This document shows, piece by piece, positions 36,213 through 45,871 of a DNA stretch of 64,000 bases. A program made the position numbers and the translations under genes. This DNA comes from Gammaproteobacteria bacterium. Its GTDB lineage: Bacteria; Pseudomonadota; Gammaproteobacteria; Pseudomonadales; Halieaceae. A model generated the notes under the pieces. The model did no database searches and was not told the DNA's origin. It was given only the letters and a program-made list of their open reading frames with translations. Location: NCBI GenBank assembly GCA_030427085.1, contig JAUHXH010000002.1:496001-560000 (forward strand), given 5' to 3'. How positions within the stretch are numbered: position 1 is the stretch's first letter; each line of letters opens with the position of its first letter.

Positions 36213-37247
36213 ATGTTCCCACTCAACTGCTGGTACGTCATTGCCACCGCCGAAGAAATTACTCCACAACCGCTCGGCCGAACATTGTGCGCGCAACCGG
36301 TAGTGTTGTTTCGCAACACCGCCGGTGAGGCGGTTGCGCTGGAGGACTATTGCCCTCACCGGGGCTTGCCACTGTCAATGGGCCGCGTTGACGGTGACCG
36401 CTTGATCTGTGGCTATCACGGCCTGACCGTGGATTGTGGCGGACGTTGCGTGGCAATGCCCAGCCAGAGCGACAAGATCACCCGCCTGCGCGGTGCGCGC
36501 GCCTACCCCCTTGTGGAGCAGCAGGGCTACATCTGGCTGTGGCCCGGCGATGCAGAACAGGCGGACCCGGCGCTGGTGCCCGATCTGCACTGGCTCTCCA
36601 GCCCCGACTGGGCGTTCCGGGGTGGCTATTACCATCTGAGCTGCGACTATCGGTTGTTGATCGACAATCTCATGGATCTCACCCACGAAACCTACGTGCA
36701 TGCCGATAGCATCGGCCAGCCGGAGATCGACGAGGCGGAACCGGTGTTGGAAGGCGATGACAACGAGGTGCGCCTGTCTCGCGTGATGGAGGGGATTAAT
36801 CCGCCACCCTTCTGGCAGGCAGCATTACAGGGCGGTGGGCTGGCACACGACGTGCCCTGCGATCGCTGGCAGGTGTGTCGCTTTCAGCCGCCAGGACAGG
36901 TGATGATCGAAGTGGGCGTGGCCCATGCCGGTACGGGTGGCCCGCAAGCCAGCCTGGCACATAGGGCCTCCGGTGTGGTGGTGGATCTGATTACCCCTGA
37001 AACCGAACATTCCTGCCATTACTTCTGGGGTATGGCGCGCAATTTCTGTGTCGATGACGATGACCTGTCGGAACAGATTCTTGCGAGCCAGGGGCAGATT
37101 TTTGCCGAGGACGTGGATGTGCTCAATGCCCAGCACGCAAACCTGCAACAGTTCAGTGATCGGCGCCTGGTCACACTGAACACGGATCGGGGCGGCGCCA
37201 ATGCCCGAAAGATGCTCGAACGCATGATGCAGGCGGAACACAACTGA
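36213..37247 (+). CDS. vanA: Vanillate O-demethylase, oxygenase component
   Basis: A 344-residue Rieske non-haem iron oxygenase that demethylates vanillate to protocatechuate and formaldehyde. The [2Fe-2S] ligands are Cys47/His49 (CPHRG) and Cys66/His69 (CGYHG). The mononuclear iron site is DNLMDLTHETYVH, with His158 and His163. The start MFPLNCWYVIA is typical of VanA. It lies 42 nt downstream of pobA. No VanB ferredoxin reductase gene is present anywhere in the window, so electrons must come from a reductase encoded elsewhere. A related methoxy- or hydroxybenzoate substrate remains possible. Confidence 0.88.
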   Translation: MFPLNCWYVIATAEEITPQPLGRTLCAQPVVLFRNTAGEAVALEDYCPHRGLPLSMGRVDGDRLICGYHGLTVDCGGRCVAMPSQSDKITRLRGARAYPLVEQQGYIWLWPGDAEQADPALVPDLHWLSSPDWAFRGGYYHLSCDYRLLIDNLMDLTHETYVHADSIGQPEIDEAEPVLEGDDNEVRLSRVMEGINPPPFWQAALQGGGLAHDVPCDRWQVCRFQPPGQVMIEVGVAHAGTGGPQASLAHRASGVVVDLITPETEHSCHYFWGMARNFCVDDDDLSEQILASQGQIFAEDVDVLNAQHANLQQFSDRRLVTLNTDRGGANARKMLERMMQAEHN

Positions 37248-37518
37248 TCCGCCACAGCCCGGCGAAAGCCGTCCGACTGCAGCACTGGGGCACTGAAGTC
37301 AGTTCCCTTTGGGATCTTTGACTCTGCAGTATTTGCAACATACTCTCAGTGGCACTTACTGCATAGTATTTCGTCACTAATCGCAATTCCCCTGAACCCC
37401 GACTGCGCCTACTGTTCCACCATCGCCGAGGGATGCCGTCCACCACGCTCATGCATCATGGATACATCGGCGGTTTATAAAAGCGATCAATAAAAGCTAT
37501 AAATTTCGAGGACACGAC
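37248..37518 (+). promoter_or_regulatory. Promoter-bearing gap with AGTAT repeats before the ferulate block
   Basis: A 271-nt non-coding stretch between vanA and the TonB receptor gene. It contains AGTAT-N7-ATACT (37329-37345) and another AGTAT at 37366-37370, possible half-sites for a regulator. AT-rich sequence and GAGGA precede the receptor start. No RNA gene or terminator hairpin is evident. Confidence 0.3.
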
Positions 37519-39834
37519 ATGAAAAGCCCTAAAAGCCCAACCCGTTCCACCTCAGTAAATAGGCCTTCCGGCCACAATAGAAATCTACTCGCCACTGCAT
37601 TACTCACCGCCACAGGTGTTCTTGCGGCGCCGCAGCTCCAGGCTGCGATGCTGGAAGAAGTTATCGTGACGGCCCAAAAACGTGCGGAAAGCTCCCAGGA
37701 CATCGGCGCTGCGATCACCGCTCTGGGCAGTGATCAACTGGAGAAAACTGACTTCAACAACGTCGCCGACCTGCAGAGCATGGCCCCCAGCCTGCAAATC
37801 GGTGAGAGCTTCGGCTTTGCCCAGATCATGGTGCGCGGTATTGGCACCGACAACCCCTTCGCTGGCGGTGACCCCTCGGTTGCGATGCACATCGACGGCG
37901 TTGTAACCGGCCAATCCTCCGCCCAATTCGGCTCGCTGTTCGATGTGGAGCGCGTGGAAGTACTGCGCGGCCCCCAGGGCACGCTCTACGGCCGTAATGC
38001 CACCGGCGGTTCCATCAACGTCATCACCTACAAGCCCACCGAAGAACTGGACGGCTATGGCCGCCTTACAGTGGGTAACTACGAGACACTGAAGTTTGAA
38101 GGCGCGATCGGTGGCCCGTTGACGGAGAGTCTCTCTGGCCGTATCGCAGTGCGCGGCGTCAGTCGTGGTGGCTATGGCGAGAACATTGCCAATGGTGACG
38201 ACATCGATGATGCCGATCAGCAGTCTTACCGCGCACAATTGCGCTGGGATATCACCGACAACATGAACCTGCGTCTGGCGGCGGAAGGCCACCGCGAAGA
38301 CGATACCAACTACATGCCCAAATTCCGCGCACCGTCTTACAATCCGGCACTGCTGCCCGAACTGGAACCGCAGCCACCCAATGGCGTGCGGGCCAGTGAT
38401 CCACGGGATCTGAACGCGAACGTGGACCTGCAAAACGAGCGCGACCAGGCGTCTTACTCTATTGAGTACAACTGGTATCTATCCGACTCGGTATCCCTGA
38501 CCTCGCTGACCAATTTCCAGACCTTCGAAAAAATCCCGCAGGCGGACTTCGACACTACCGACGTGGATTTCTATATCTGGTCGGAAAGCATCGACAGCGA
38601 ACAGTTCAGCGAGGAACTGCGCCTCAATTTTGAGGGCGACACCCTGCGCGGTCTGGTAGGCCTGTACTACTACACCGAAGACATTGCTTCCGACAACCGG
38701 CTGGATTTGGCGCTGGTACCGCAGTTCGTCGCCGACTCCGTTCCCGGCCTGCAGGGTTGTGGCTTCGACGACAAAAATTCCAATAACATTATCGGTGTGC
38801 CCAACGATACGCTGTGCTTCAATTTCCGTGGTACCAGTGAAACCGAAGCCTACGCACTGTTCGCCAATGTAACCTGGGACATGACCGACGATCTGTCGCT
38901 GGTGCTGGGCGGTCGTTACAGCTACGAGGAACGCTCGGGCGATACCGACTACTGGACCGCGCCCGGCGCACCGGTACTGACCTACGCCGACAGCAAGGAC
39001 TTCAACAACTTTTCCCCCTCAGTGCGGCTGGAATGGCGCGCGTCGGAAGATGTGCTGGTCTATGGTGGTTACTCTCAGGGCTTCAAGAGTGGGATTTTCC
39101 TGACCGGGCAACGCTCGCCGGTGCTTGAGCCGGAAACCATCGATGCCTACGAGATCGGCCTGAAAGGCATGTTCTTCGACCGGCAATTGCAGTTCAACAC
39201 TGCCGCGTTTTACTACGACTACACCGACCTGCAACAGGGCCGCAGTGTGCCGGCCGGCACCAGTGGCTTTACCCTGGTGTATGAGAATGCCGCTGCGGCG
39301 GAAGTTACCGGTGCTGAGATGGAGCTGGCGTGGTTGCTCAGCGACTCCATCCGCATCGACGCCTCCGCGACTTATCTCGATGCCACCTTTGGCGATTACG
39401 TTTCTACTGACCCCTTCCGAACGGTTTACCAGCAGCTTGGTTTGATTCCGCCCGGTGTGGATTTGTCTGAGCAGTTGGCAGGTAATCAGATGGTTCAGGC
39501 CCCAGAATGGGCCGGTAGCATTGGTATCACCGCTGACTTTGGTGTGCCGGGAACAGACTGGCAGGGCTCCGGCAGTATTGCGGCAGCTTATAAAGACCGA
39601 GTGTACTTCACGCAGTTCAACCACGAGGCACTGAGTCAGGAAGCGGTTACCACGGTGAATGCCAACGTGTTGCTCAGTTCCGCCAATGGCCAGTGGACGG
39701 CAAACCTGTGGGCCAAAAATCTTACTGATGAGGAAGTCTATATGGGTACTTTTATTATCAACAGTTCGCGCATCAATGCCGGCTTCCTCGCACCGCCGCG
39801 CACCTATGGCGTAACCGTGGGCTATAACTTCTGA
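37519..39834 (+). CDS. TonB-dependent outer-membrane receptor of the ferulate block
   Basis: A 771-residue TonB-dependent receptor. A long, basic N-terminal region precedes the signal core LLATALLTATGVLAAPQLQA. The plug starts LEEVIVTAQKRAESSQDIG and has VERVEVLRGPQGTLYGRNATGGSINVIT near residues 145-175. The barrel ends YGVTVGYNF with terminal Phe. GAGGA precedes the ATG. One nucleotide separates it from an AAHS-family aromatic-acid transporter gene, so it probably takes up aromatic monomers or conjugates through the outer membrane for the same pathway, rather than an iron chelate. Confidence 0.92.
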   Translation: MKSPKSPTRSTSVNRPSGHNRNLLATALLTATGVLAAPQLQAAMLEEVIVTAQKRAESSQDIGAAITALGSDQLEKTDFNNVADLQSMAPSLQIGESFGFAQIMVRGIGTDNPFAGGDPSVAMHIDGVVTGQSSAQFGSLFDVERVEVLRGPQGTLYGRNATGGSINVITYKPTEELDGYGRLTVGNYETLKFEGAIGGPLTESLSGRIAVRGVSRGGYGENIANGDDIDDADQQSYRAQLRWDITDNMNLRLAAEGHREDDTNYMPKFRAPSYNPALLPELEPQPPNGVRASDPRDLNANVDLQNERDQASYSIEYNWYLSDSVSLTSLTNFQTFEKIPQADFDTTDVDFYIWSESIDSEQFSEELRLNFEGDTLRGLVGLYYYTEDIASDNRLDLALVPQFVADSVPGLQGCGFDDKNSNNIIGVPNDTLCFNFRGTSETEAYALFANVTWDMTDDLSLVLGGRYSYEERSGDTDYWTAPGAPVLTYADSKDFNNFSPSVRLEWRASEDVLVYGGYSQGFKSGIFLTGQRSPVLEPETIDAYEIGLKGMFFDRQLQFNTAAFYYDYTDLQQGRSVPAGTSGFTLVYENAAAAEVTGAEMELAWLLSDSIRIDASATYLDATFGDYVSTDPFRTVYQQLGLIPPGVDLSEQLAGNQMVQAPEWAGSIGITADFGVPGTDWQGSGSIAAAYKDRVYFTQFNHEALSQEAVTTVNANVLLSSANGQWTANLWAKNLTDEEVYMGTFIINSSRINAGFLAPPRTYGVTVGYNF

Positions 39835-39835
39835 T

Positions 39836-41182
39836 ATGACTACTCACTCCGCAACTGAAGGAGGGGCTGTACAAGCCCCTCTGCTCAACGACGCTCCGAT
39901 GAGTCGCTACCAGGTGATGGTGGTGGGCTTGTGCATTTTGCTCAACGCACTGGATGGCTTTGATGTTCTGGCCATCAGTTTTGCCTCGCCCGGCATCGCC
40001 GCCGAGTGGGGTATTAACCGGGCGGCACTGGGTGTTGTGCTGGCGATGGAACTGGTCGGCATGGCGGTTGGTTCTATCACACTGGGCGGACTAGCGGATC
40101 GCTATGGACGGCGCCCAACCATTTTGTTGTGCCTGGTGTTAATGACAGCCGGTATGTATGCGGCGTCGCTGAGTTCATCGGTCACCGAGCTTTTGATCGT
40201 GCGCTTTTTCACCGGTTTGGGCATAGGCGGCATGCTGGCGTCCACCAATGCCATGACGGCCGAGTTTTCCAATGCGCGCTACCGCAACCTCGCGGTGATT
40301 TTAATGGCCGCGGGTTATCCCATGGGCGCGATCGCCGGTGGGGCGGTGGCCAACTATTTGCTGGCAACCCAGGACTGGCGAGCGGTGTTTAGTTTTGGCG
40401 CCATCTGGACCGGGGCCTTCCTGGTGTTGGTCTGGTTTACCCTGCCCGAGTCCATCGACTATTTGCTGGGACGGCGCCCGGCGAAAGCACTGGAGCGCGT
40501 CAATCGCAGCCTGCAGCGGATGGGGCACCAGACCCTGTCCGCGCTGCCGACACTCGCCACGCAGACCCGCGAGGTGAGTTACAAAGTGTTGTTCTCATCC
40601 CGCTTTCGTTTAGTCACTGTACTGCTGATCATCGCGTACTTCGCCCACATCATGACGTTCTACTACATCCTGAAATGGATCCCGAAGCTGGTCGTTGACA
40701 TGGGTTACGAGCCGGCTGCTGCGGGCGGCGTGTTGGTGTGGGCCAACGTGGGCGGTGCCGTTGGTGCGCTCCTGCTCGGCCTGATCAGTACCCGTGTGCA
40801 ACTGGGTCGCCTGCTGGTGGTGGTGCTGGTGATGGCCTTCGTCATGGTCACTGCCTTCGGCCTGGACTACCGCGATCTCACGCAACTGTCGATGGTGTCG
40901 GCGGCCACAGGGTTCTTTACCAACGCTGGCGTGGTTGGCTTCTACGCGCTGATCTCCAATGCTTACCCTGCTGATGTACGCGCCAGTGGTACCGGCGTGG
41001 TGATCGGTATCGGCCGCGGTGGTGCGGCCTTGGGTCCGGTTGTTGCCGGCTTCCTGTTTATCCAGGGTTTTGAATTGTTCTGGGTGTCTGTGGTGATGGG
41101 CTCCGGTGCCCTGGTGGCTGCGGTTGCGGTGCTTTGCATGCGCCAGCCGGTTCCGCAGGCCACCACCCAGGCGGCCAGTTGA
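39836..41182 (+). CDS. MFS transporter, aromatic acid:H+ symporter (AAHS) family
   Basis: A 448-residue major facilitator with 12 predicted helices. LNALDGFDVLAISFASPGIAAEWGI contains the DGFD motif in helix 1 that marks the AAHS family (PcaK, VanK). GGLADRYGRRPTI is the loop 2-3 signature, and a second copy-type motif lies in the later half. It starts one base after the TonB receptor stop and precedes vanillin dehydrogenase by 37 nt, so inner-membrane uptake of ferulate, vanillate or 4-hydroxybenzoate is the likely job. Confidence 0.92.
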   Translation: MTTHSATEGGAVQAPLLNDAPMSRYQVMVVGLCILLNALDGFDVLAISFASPGIAAEWGINRAALGVVLAMELVGMAVGSITLGGLADRYGRRPTILLCLVLMTAGMYAASLSSSVTELLIVRFFTGLGIGGMLASTNAMTAEFSNARYRNLAVILMAAGYPMGAIAGGAVANYLLATQDWRAVFSFGAIWTGAFLVLVWFTLPESIDYLLGRRPAKALERVNRSLQRMGHQTLSALPTLATQTREVSYKVLFSSRFRLVTVLLIIAYFAHIMTFYYILKWIPKLVVDMGYEPAAAGGVLVWANVGGAVGALLLGLISTRVQLGRLLVVVLVMAFVMVTAFGLDYRDLTQLSMVSAATGFFTNAGVVGFYALISNAYPADVRASGTGVVIGIGRGGAALGPVVAGFLFIQGFELFWVSVVMGSGALVAAVAVLCMRQPVPQATTQAAS

Positions 41183-41219
41183 ATATCTTCCATCACAATA
41201 ATTTCTCGCGGAGCAAACG

Positions 41220-42617
41220 ATGAAATACGAACGAATTAATCCCCTGAACGGTGAGGTCGCCAGTTCTACCGATGCGATGACGGCGATCGACGTGGAAGCA
41301 ATAGCTGGCAAGGCGCTGGCGGGCTTCGAAGCCTGGTCCCGGCAGGGCCCGAATGCGCGACGTGCGGTATTGAATGCGGCTGCTGTTGCCCTTGAGGGGC
41401 GGCAGGACGATATCGTCAAGGCGATGATGGAGGAGACCGGCGCCACGATGGGCTGGTCCATGTTCAACCTGGGCCTGGCTGTGTCGATGCTGCGTGAAGC
41501 TGCCAGCATCACCACCCAGATCAGTGGCGAAGTGATCCCGTCTGACAAACCCGGTTGTGTGGCCATGGCACTGCGCGAGCCCGTTGGTGTGATTCTGGGT
41601 ATTGCCCCATGGAACGCGCCCATCATTCTTGGCGTGCGTGCTGTTGCTACGGCGCTGGCCTGTGGCAATGCTGCTATTTTGAAAGCGTCGGAAGTTTGCC
41701 CACGCACCCACGAGATTATTGTGGAAGCGCTGGCGGAAGCGGGCTTCCCCGAGGGCACAGTATCCATCGTGACCAACGCGCCGGAAGATGCCGGCGACGT
41801 GGTGGCGGCGTTGATCGAGAACCCCGCCATTAAACGCATTAACTTCACTGGTTCTACACGCGTGGGCAGAATCATCGCCCAGCGTGCTGCGGCGCAACTG
41901 AAGCCGTGCCTGCTGGAGTTGGGTGGCAAGGCGCCTTTGATCGTGCTGGAAGATGCCGATCTTGACGAGGCGGTGAAGGCCGCGGGCTTTGGTGCCTACA
42001 TGAACCAGGGGCAGATCTGTATGTCCACCGAGCGGCTGATTGTGGTGGATGCCGTGGCCGACGCCTTTGCCGAAAAAATGGCCGCCAAAGCCGCCAGTCT
42101 GCCTTGCGGTGACCCGCGCGAAGGTACCACCCCGTTGGGCGCTGTCGTGGATATGGCTACGGTAGAGCGCGTGAACACTTTGATCGAAGACGCGGTAGGC
42201 AAGGGCGCCAACCTGCTGGCTGGCGGTAAGGCTGATTCAGTACTGATGCCAGCTACCCTGGTGGATGGCGTTACCAGCGAGATGAAGATCTATTCCGAGG
42301 AAAGCTTCGGTCCGGTGGTCGGCATTATCCGGGCGAAGGATGAAGCCGATGCCATCCGGATTGCCAACGACAGCGAGTACGGGCTCAGCGCGGCGGTATT
42401 CACACGAGATAGCGCTCGTGGCCTGAAAGTAGCTCGTCAAATTCACTCCGGAATCTGCCATGTCAACGGCCCTACCGTGCACGATGAGGCACAAATGCCC
42501 TTCGGTGGCGTGGGTGCCTCTGGCTATGGCCGCTTCGGCGGCAAAGCCGGCATCGACAGCTTCACCGAGCTGCGCTGGATCACCATGGAATCCGAGCCCG
42601 GCCACTATCCCATTTAA
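41220..42617 (+). CDS. vdh: Vanillin (aromatic aldehyde) dehydrogenase
   Basis: A 465-residue NAD(P)-dependent aldehyde dehydrogenase. Catalytic Cys267 is in NQGQICMSTER and Glu233 in LELGGKAP. GSTRVG is the cofactor loop and IAPWNAPI the conserved Asn-containing segment. Because it is directly followed by feruloyl-CoA hydratase/lyase and feruloyl-CoA synthetase genes, its substrate is most likely vanillin (and 4-hydroxybenzaldehyde), giving vanillate for VanA. A role on related aromatic aldehydes such as protocatechualdehyde cannot be excluded. Confidence 0.92.
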   Translation: MKYERINPLNGEVASSTDAMTAIDVEAIAGKALAGFEAWSRQGPNARRAVLNAAAVALEGRQDDIVKAMMEETGATMGWSMFNLGLAVSMLREAASITTQISGEVIPSDKPGCVAMALREPVGVILGIAPWNAPIILGVRAVATALACGNAAILKASEVCPRTHEIIVEALAEAGFPEGTVSIVTNAPEDAGDVVAALIENPAIKRINFTGSTRVGRIIAQRAAAQLKPCLLELGGKAPLIVLEDADLDEAVKAAGFGAYMNQGQICMSTERLIVVDAVADAFAEKMAAKAASLPCGDPREGTTPLGAVVDMATVERVNTLIEDAVGKGANLLAGGKADSVLMPATLVDGVTSEMKIYSEESFGPVVGIIRAKDEADAIRIANDSEYGLSAAVFTRDSARGLKVARQIHSGICHVNGPTVHDEAQMPFGGVGASGYGRFGGKAGIDSFTELRWITMESEPGHYPI

Positions 42618-42662
42618 CAACCCCCGAAATTCATTGAACTAGCAACAACCGAGGTAAACAGT

Positions 42663-43499
42663 ATGACTAGCGAACGCTCTGAAGCCGATACGGTGGCCTA
42701 CAGCGTAGAAAACGGCATCGCGTGGGTGAAATTCAATCGCCCCGAAAAGCGCAATTGCATGAGCCCCCAACTCAACCGCCAGATGATGCGGGTGTTGGAT
42801 GAACTGGAGTACGACGACAGCGTTGGCGTGCTGGTGCTGACCGGCGAAGGTACCGCGTGGTCTGCCGGTATGGACCTGAAGGAATACTTCCGCGAAAACG
42901 AGGCCAAAGGCCTTGGCGCCGTGCGTCAGGCACAGTCCGAAGCCTACGGTTGGTGGCGCCGCCTGCGCTGGTACCAAAAGCCGACTATCGCGATGGTAAA
43001 CGGCTGGTGTTTTGGTGGCGGTTACGGCCCGCTGCACGCCTGCGACCTGGCCTTTGCCGCGGACGACGCGCAATTTGGCCTGAGCGAAATTAACTGGGGC
43101 ATCCTCCCCGGTGGCGGCGCGACCAAAGTGGCCACCAATTTGATGCCGATGCGCAAAGCGATGTATCACGCCATGATGGGCGAGAACATCGACGGCACCA
43201 CTGCCGCGGAATGGGGCCTGATCAATGAAGCGCATCCCGCCGACGCACTGCGTGAGCGCGTGACTGAGGTAGCGAATGTATTGTTGGAGAAAAACCCGGT
43301 AGCACTGAAGGCCACCAAGGACGCGGTACGTCGTGTGATGGAAATGACCTACGACAACGCCGAGGACTACTTGATTCGTGCACAGGAAGCGGCGAATTCT
43401 TTCGACAACGATGGCCGCAAGGAAGGCATCAAGCAGTTCATCGACGACAAAACCTACAAGCCGGGCCTCGGTTCCTACGACCGCACCCAGCAGGGCTGA
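42663..43499 (+). CDS. ech: p-Hydroxycinnamoyl-CoA (feruloyl-CoA) hydratase/lyase
   Basis: A 278-residue crotonase-fold enzyme that hydrates feruloyl-CoA and cleaves it to vanillin and acetyl-CoA. WVKFNRPEKRNCMSPQLN, EGTAWSAGMDLKEYFRE and NGWCFGGGYGPLHACDLAFAADDAQFGLSEINWGILPGG-type sequence are diagnostic. Glu142 matches the catalytic Glu143 of Pseudomonas HCHL. The C-terminal third is typical of the hexameric enzyme. It sits between vdh and fcs; the fcs start codon lies 7 nt after its stop. Confidence 0.95.
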   Translation: MTSERSEADTVAYSVENGIAWVKFNRPEKRNCMSPQLNRQMMRVLDELEYDDSVGVLVLTGEGTAWSAGMDLKEYFRENEAKGLGAVRQAQSEAYGWWRRLRWYQKPTIAMVNGWCFGGGYGPLHACDLAFAADDAQFGLSEINWGILPGGGATKVATNLMPMRKAMYHAMMGENIDGTTAAEWGLINEAHPADALRERVTEVANVLLEKNPVALKATKDAVRRVMEMTYDNAEDYLIRAQEAANSFDNDGRKEGIKQFIDDKTYKPGLGSYDRTQQG

Positions 43500-43506
43500 T
43501 TGTCAG

Positions 43507-44994
43507 ATGGACGACCTGCACCTTCATGCCAGTTTACATTCCAACCGGCAGGCTGTCCGTGAGCTGGTAAGTGGGCGCAGCTGGACCTACGGCGAGTTCG
43601 ATCACTGGGTTGCGGTGTGTGTGGCCCGACTGGCTGCCCTGGGCTTGTCCCAGGGCGACCGCGTTGCCTGTCTGTCGCTGAATCGGGCTGAGCAGATTGC
43701 CCTGCACCTGGCCTGCGCGCGTTTGGGCTTGATCTATGTACCGCTGAACTGGCGCCTGTCGGACGGCGAATTGCAGCAAATCATTGCCGACTGCGAGCCA
43801 TCCCTGTTCGTGAGCGATAATCCGGCTCGTCTAGGTGAATATCGCTGGCGGCACATTGATGATTTCGATCCCGAACGCATGCAGTTGCTGCCGCTGTGGC
43901 ACTCGGTATCCGATCCGGATTTGCCATCACTTATGCTCTACACCTCGGGCACGACCGGTGTTCCCAAGGGGGTAATGCTCAGTGAACGCAACCTGGCGGA
44001 AACGGCGATCAACTTTTCCATCCTCGGCGAAGTAGACAGCAACAGTCATTTCCTCTGCGAGTCACCCATGTTCCATATCATCGGCATGGTGACCTCGATA
44101 CGGCCTGCCCTGCTGGAGGGTGCGCGCATCAGTATCTCCGATGGCTTCGATGCTGATCGCACCATGGCGTGGTTATCGGATGCAGCACTGGGATTGACGC
44201 ACTACTTCTGTGTGCCGCAGATGGCCCAGGCACTGCGTAAAAGCCGTAACTACAACCCGCGGGCGCTGCAGCACATGAAAGCCCTGTTCACCGGCGGGGC
44301 GCCCCATGCGGCAGCGCATATCGAAGCCTGGCTGGACGATGGCGTTCCTGTGGCCGATGGCTATGGTATGAGCGAAGCCGGCACCGTGTTTGGCATGCCG
44401 GTTGACCCGGAACTGATTCGCCGCAAGGTGGGGTGCGTGGGTTTGCCCACGCCACGAGTACAGGCTCGGATCGTCGACAGCGACGGTAAGCCCGTACCTG
44501 ACGGCGAACCCGGCGAGTTACAACTACGCGGGCAGAACGTCTGTGTCGGCTACTGGCGTCGCTCCGAGGAGTTCGCCAGGGCCAACACAGAAGATGGCTG
44601 GTTCCACACCGGTGATATTCTCACGCGCGACGCTGATGGCTACTATCGGGTCAGCGATCGCAAGAAGGACATGTATATCTCGGGCGGGGAAAACGTTTAC
44701 CCTGCCGAAGTGGAGGCAGCGCTGGCTCACTTTCCCGGCCTGGATGAATTTGCCGTGGTGGGTGTGCCCGATGAAAGGTGGGGCGAAGTAGGCTGCCTGT
44801 TCTACGTTGCACCTCAGGCCGATATCCAGTGCGAAGACGTGGAAGCCTTTTTGACAGGCAAGCTGGCGCGTTACAAAATCCCCCGCAGGCTGGTTGCCCT
44901 TGAAGCACTGCCGCGCACGGGCGTGGGCAAGATCAAAAAACACGCCCTGCGGGATCATTTTGACCGCGCCGAAGATGGAGGGACCAAAGGATGA
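43507..44994 (+). CDS. fcs: Feruloyl-CoA synthetase
   Basis: A 495-residue ANL-superfamily acyl-CoA ligase. ATG 43507 gives the right N-terminus (MDDLHLHASLHSNRQAV); the open frame upstream is read-through of the ech region. The AMP-binding P-loop YTSGTTGVPKG lies near residues 144-154. DGYGMSEAG, GWFHTGDI and the C-terminal DRKKDMYISGGENVYPAEVE and RTGVGKIKK motifs are present, the last with the adenylation Lys. From its place after ech it activates ferulate and p-coumarate. It overlaps the amidohydrolase gene by 4 nt. Confidence 0.93.
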   Translation: MDDLHLHASLHSNRQAVRELVSGRSWTYGEFDHWVAVCVARLAALGLSQGDRVACLSLNRAEQIALHLACARLGLIYVPLNWRLSDGELQQIIADCEPSLFVSDNPARLGEYRWRHIDDFDPERMQLLPLWHSVSDPDLPSLMLYTSGTTGVPKGVMLSERNLAETAINFSILGEVDSNSHFLCESPMFHIIGMVTSIRPALLEGARISISDGFDADRTMAWLSDAALGLTHYFCVPQMAQALRKSRNYNPRALQHMKALFTGGAPHAAAHIEAWLDDGVPVADGYGMSEAGTVFGMPVDPELIRRKVGCVGLPTPRVQARIVDSDGKPVPDGEPGELQLRGQNVCVGYWRRSEEFARANTEDGWFHTGDILTRDADGYYRVSDRKKDMYISGGENVYPAEVEAALAHFPGLDEFAVVGVPDERWGEVGCLFYVAPQADIQCEDVEAFLTGKLARYKIPRRLVALEALPRTGVGKIKKHALRDHFDRAEDGGTKG

Positions 44995-45863
44995 TAGACC
45001 CGCAAAAGGTGCGCGCTATCGACGTTCATGTGCACGCCGAAGTGTCCTGTACCGATCCTGAAGATCCGGTGATGGGCAAGTTCTTCGACGCCGCATCCAG
45101 CTACTTCAAAACACCTCGGCAGCGGCCGACCATGCCGGAAACCATCGACTACTACCGGCAGCAGAACATGGCCTTCTGCCTGTTTACGGTGGACTGTGAA
45201 GCAGGGATTGGCGCCAAGCGCATCCGCAACGAAGAAATCGCCGAGATTGCACGCGACAATGACGACGTGGTGATTCCCTTCGCCTCCATCGATCCGCACA
45301 AGGGAAAGTTGGGTGCGCGTGAAGCTCGCGACCTGATCGAAAACTGGGGGGTGAAGGGCTTCAAATTTCACCCGCCGATGCAGGACTGCAATCCCTCAGA
45401 CAGAATTGCCTACCCCCTGTACGAAGTGATCGCGGAGTACGGCCTGCCGGCGATATTCCACACCGGCCATTCAGGCATGGGTACCGGGCTAAAAGGCGGT
45501 GCGGGCATTCGCCTGAAGTACGGCCAGCCCATGTTGGTGGATGAAGTGGCGGCGGACTTCCCCGATATCAACTTCATTCTCGCTCACCCCGGCTGGCCGT
45601 GGACGGACGAGAGTCTGTCCATGGCCCTGCACAAAGCCAACGTTTACATCGACCTGAGTGGCTGGTCGCCAAAGTATTTTCCCGAGCAAATCATTCGCTA
45701 CGCCAATGCGCAGCTCTCCAACAAAATGCTGTTTGGCTCGGACTTCCCCTTGATTCGTCCGGACGCATGGCTCGATGCCGCGGCCAAAGTTGGGTTCAAG
45801 GAGCCGGTGCTACAAAAAATCGTGAAGGACAACGCGGTGAAGCTGCTGGGCCTTGAGGGATAA
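44991..45863 (+). CDS. Amidohydrolase-family protein (decarboxylase-like)
   Basis: A 290-residue metal-dependent amidohydrolase of the ACMSD/gamma-resorcylate decarboxylase type. Metal ligands are likely in AIDVHVHAE (two His), FKFHPPM, FHTGHSG and LAHPGW, with the Asp in LFGSDFPL. It overlaps fcs by 4 nt and is followed after 8 nt by an AraC gene, so it is translationally coupled to ferulate activation. Nothing in the standard CoA-dependent pathway requires it. It could decarboxylate or hydrolyse a related phenolic acid; substrate unknown. Confidence 0.87.
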   Translation: MIDPQKVRAIDVHVHAEVSCTDPEDPVMGKFFDAASSYFKTPRQRPTMPETIDYYRQQNMAFCLFTVDCEAGIGAKRIRNEEIAEIARDNDDVVIPFASIDPHKGKLGAREARDLIENWGVKGFKFHPPMQDCNPSDRIAYPLYEVIAEYGLPAIFHTGHSGMGTGLKGGAGIRLKYGQPMLVDEVAADFPDINFILAHPGWPWTDESLSMALHKANVYIDLSGWSPKYFPEQIIRYANAQLSNKMLFGSDFPLIRPDAWLDAAAKVGFKEPVLQKIVKDNAVKLLGLEG

Positions 45864-45871
45864 GCCGGCGC

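Noticed and set aside
43378-43506. Upstream extension of feruloyl-CoA synthetase into ech
   Set aside because: It reads the ech gene out of frame and gives Ser/Thr-rich nonsense; ATG 43507 restores the family N-terminus.
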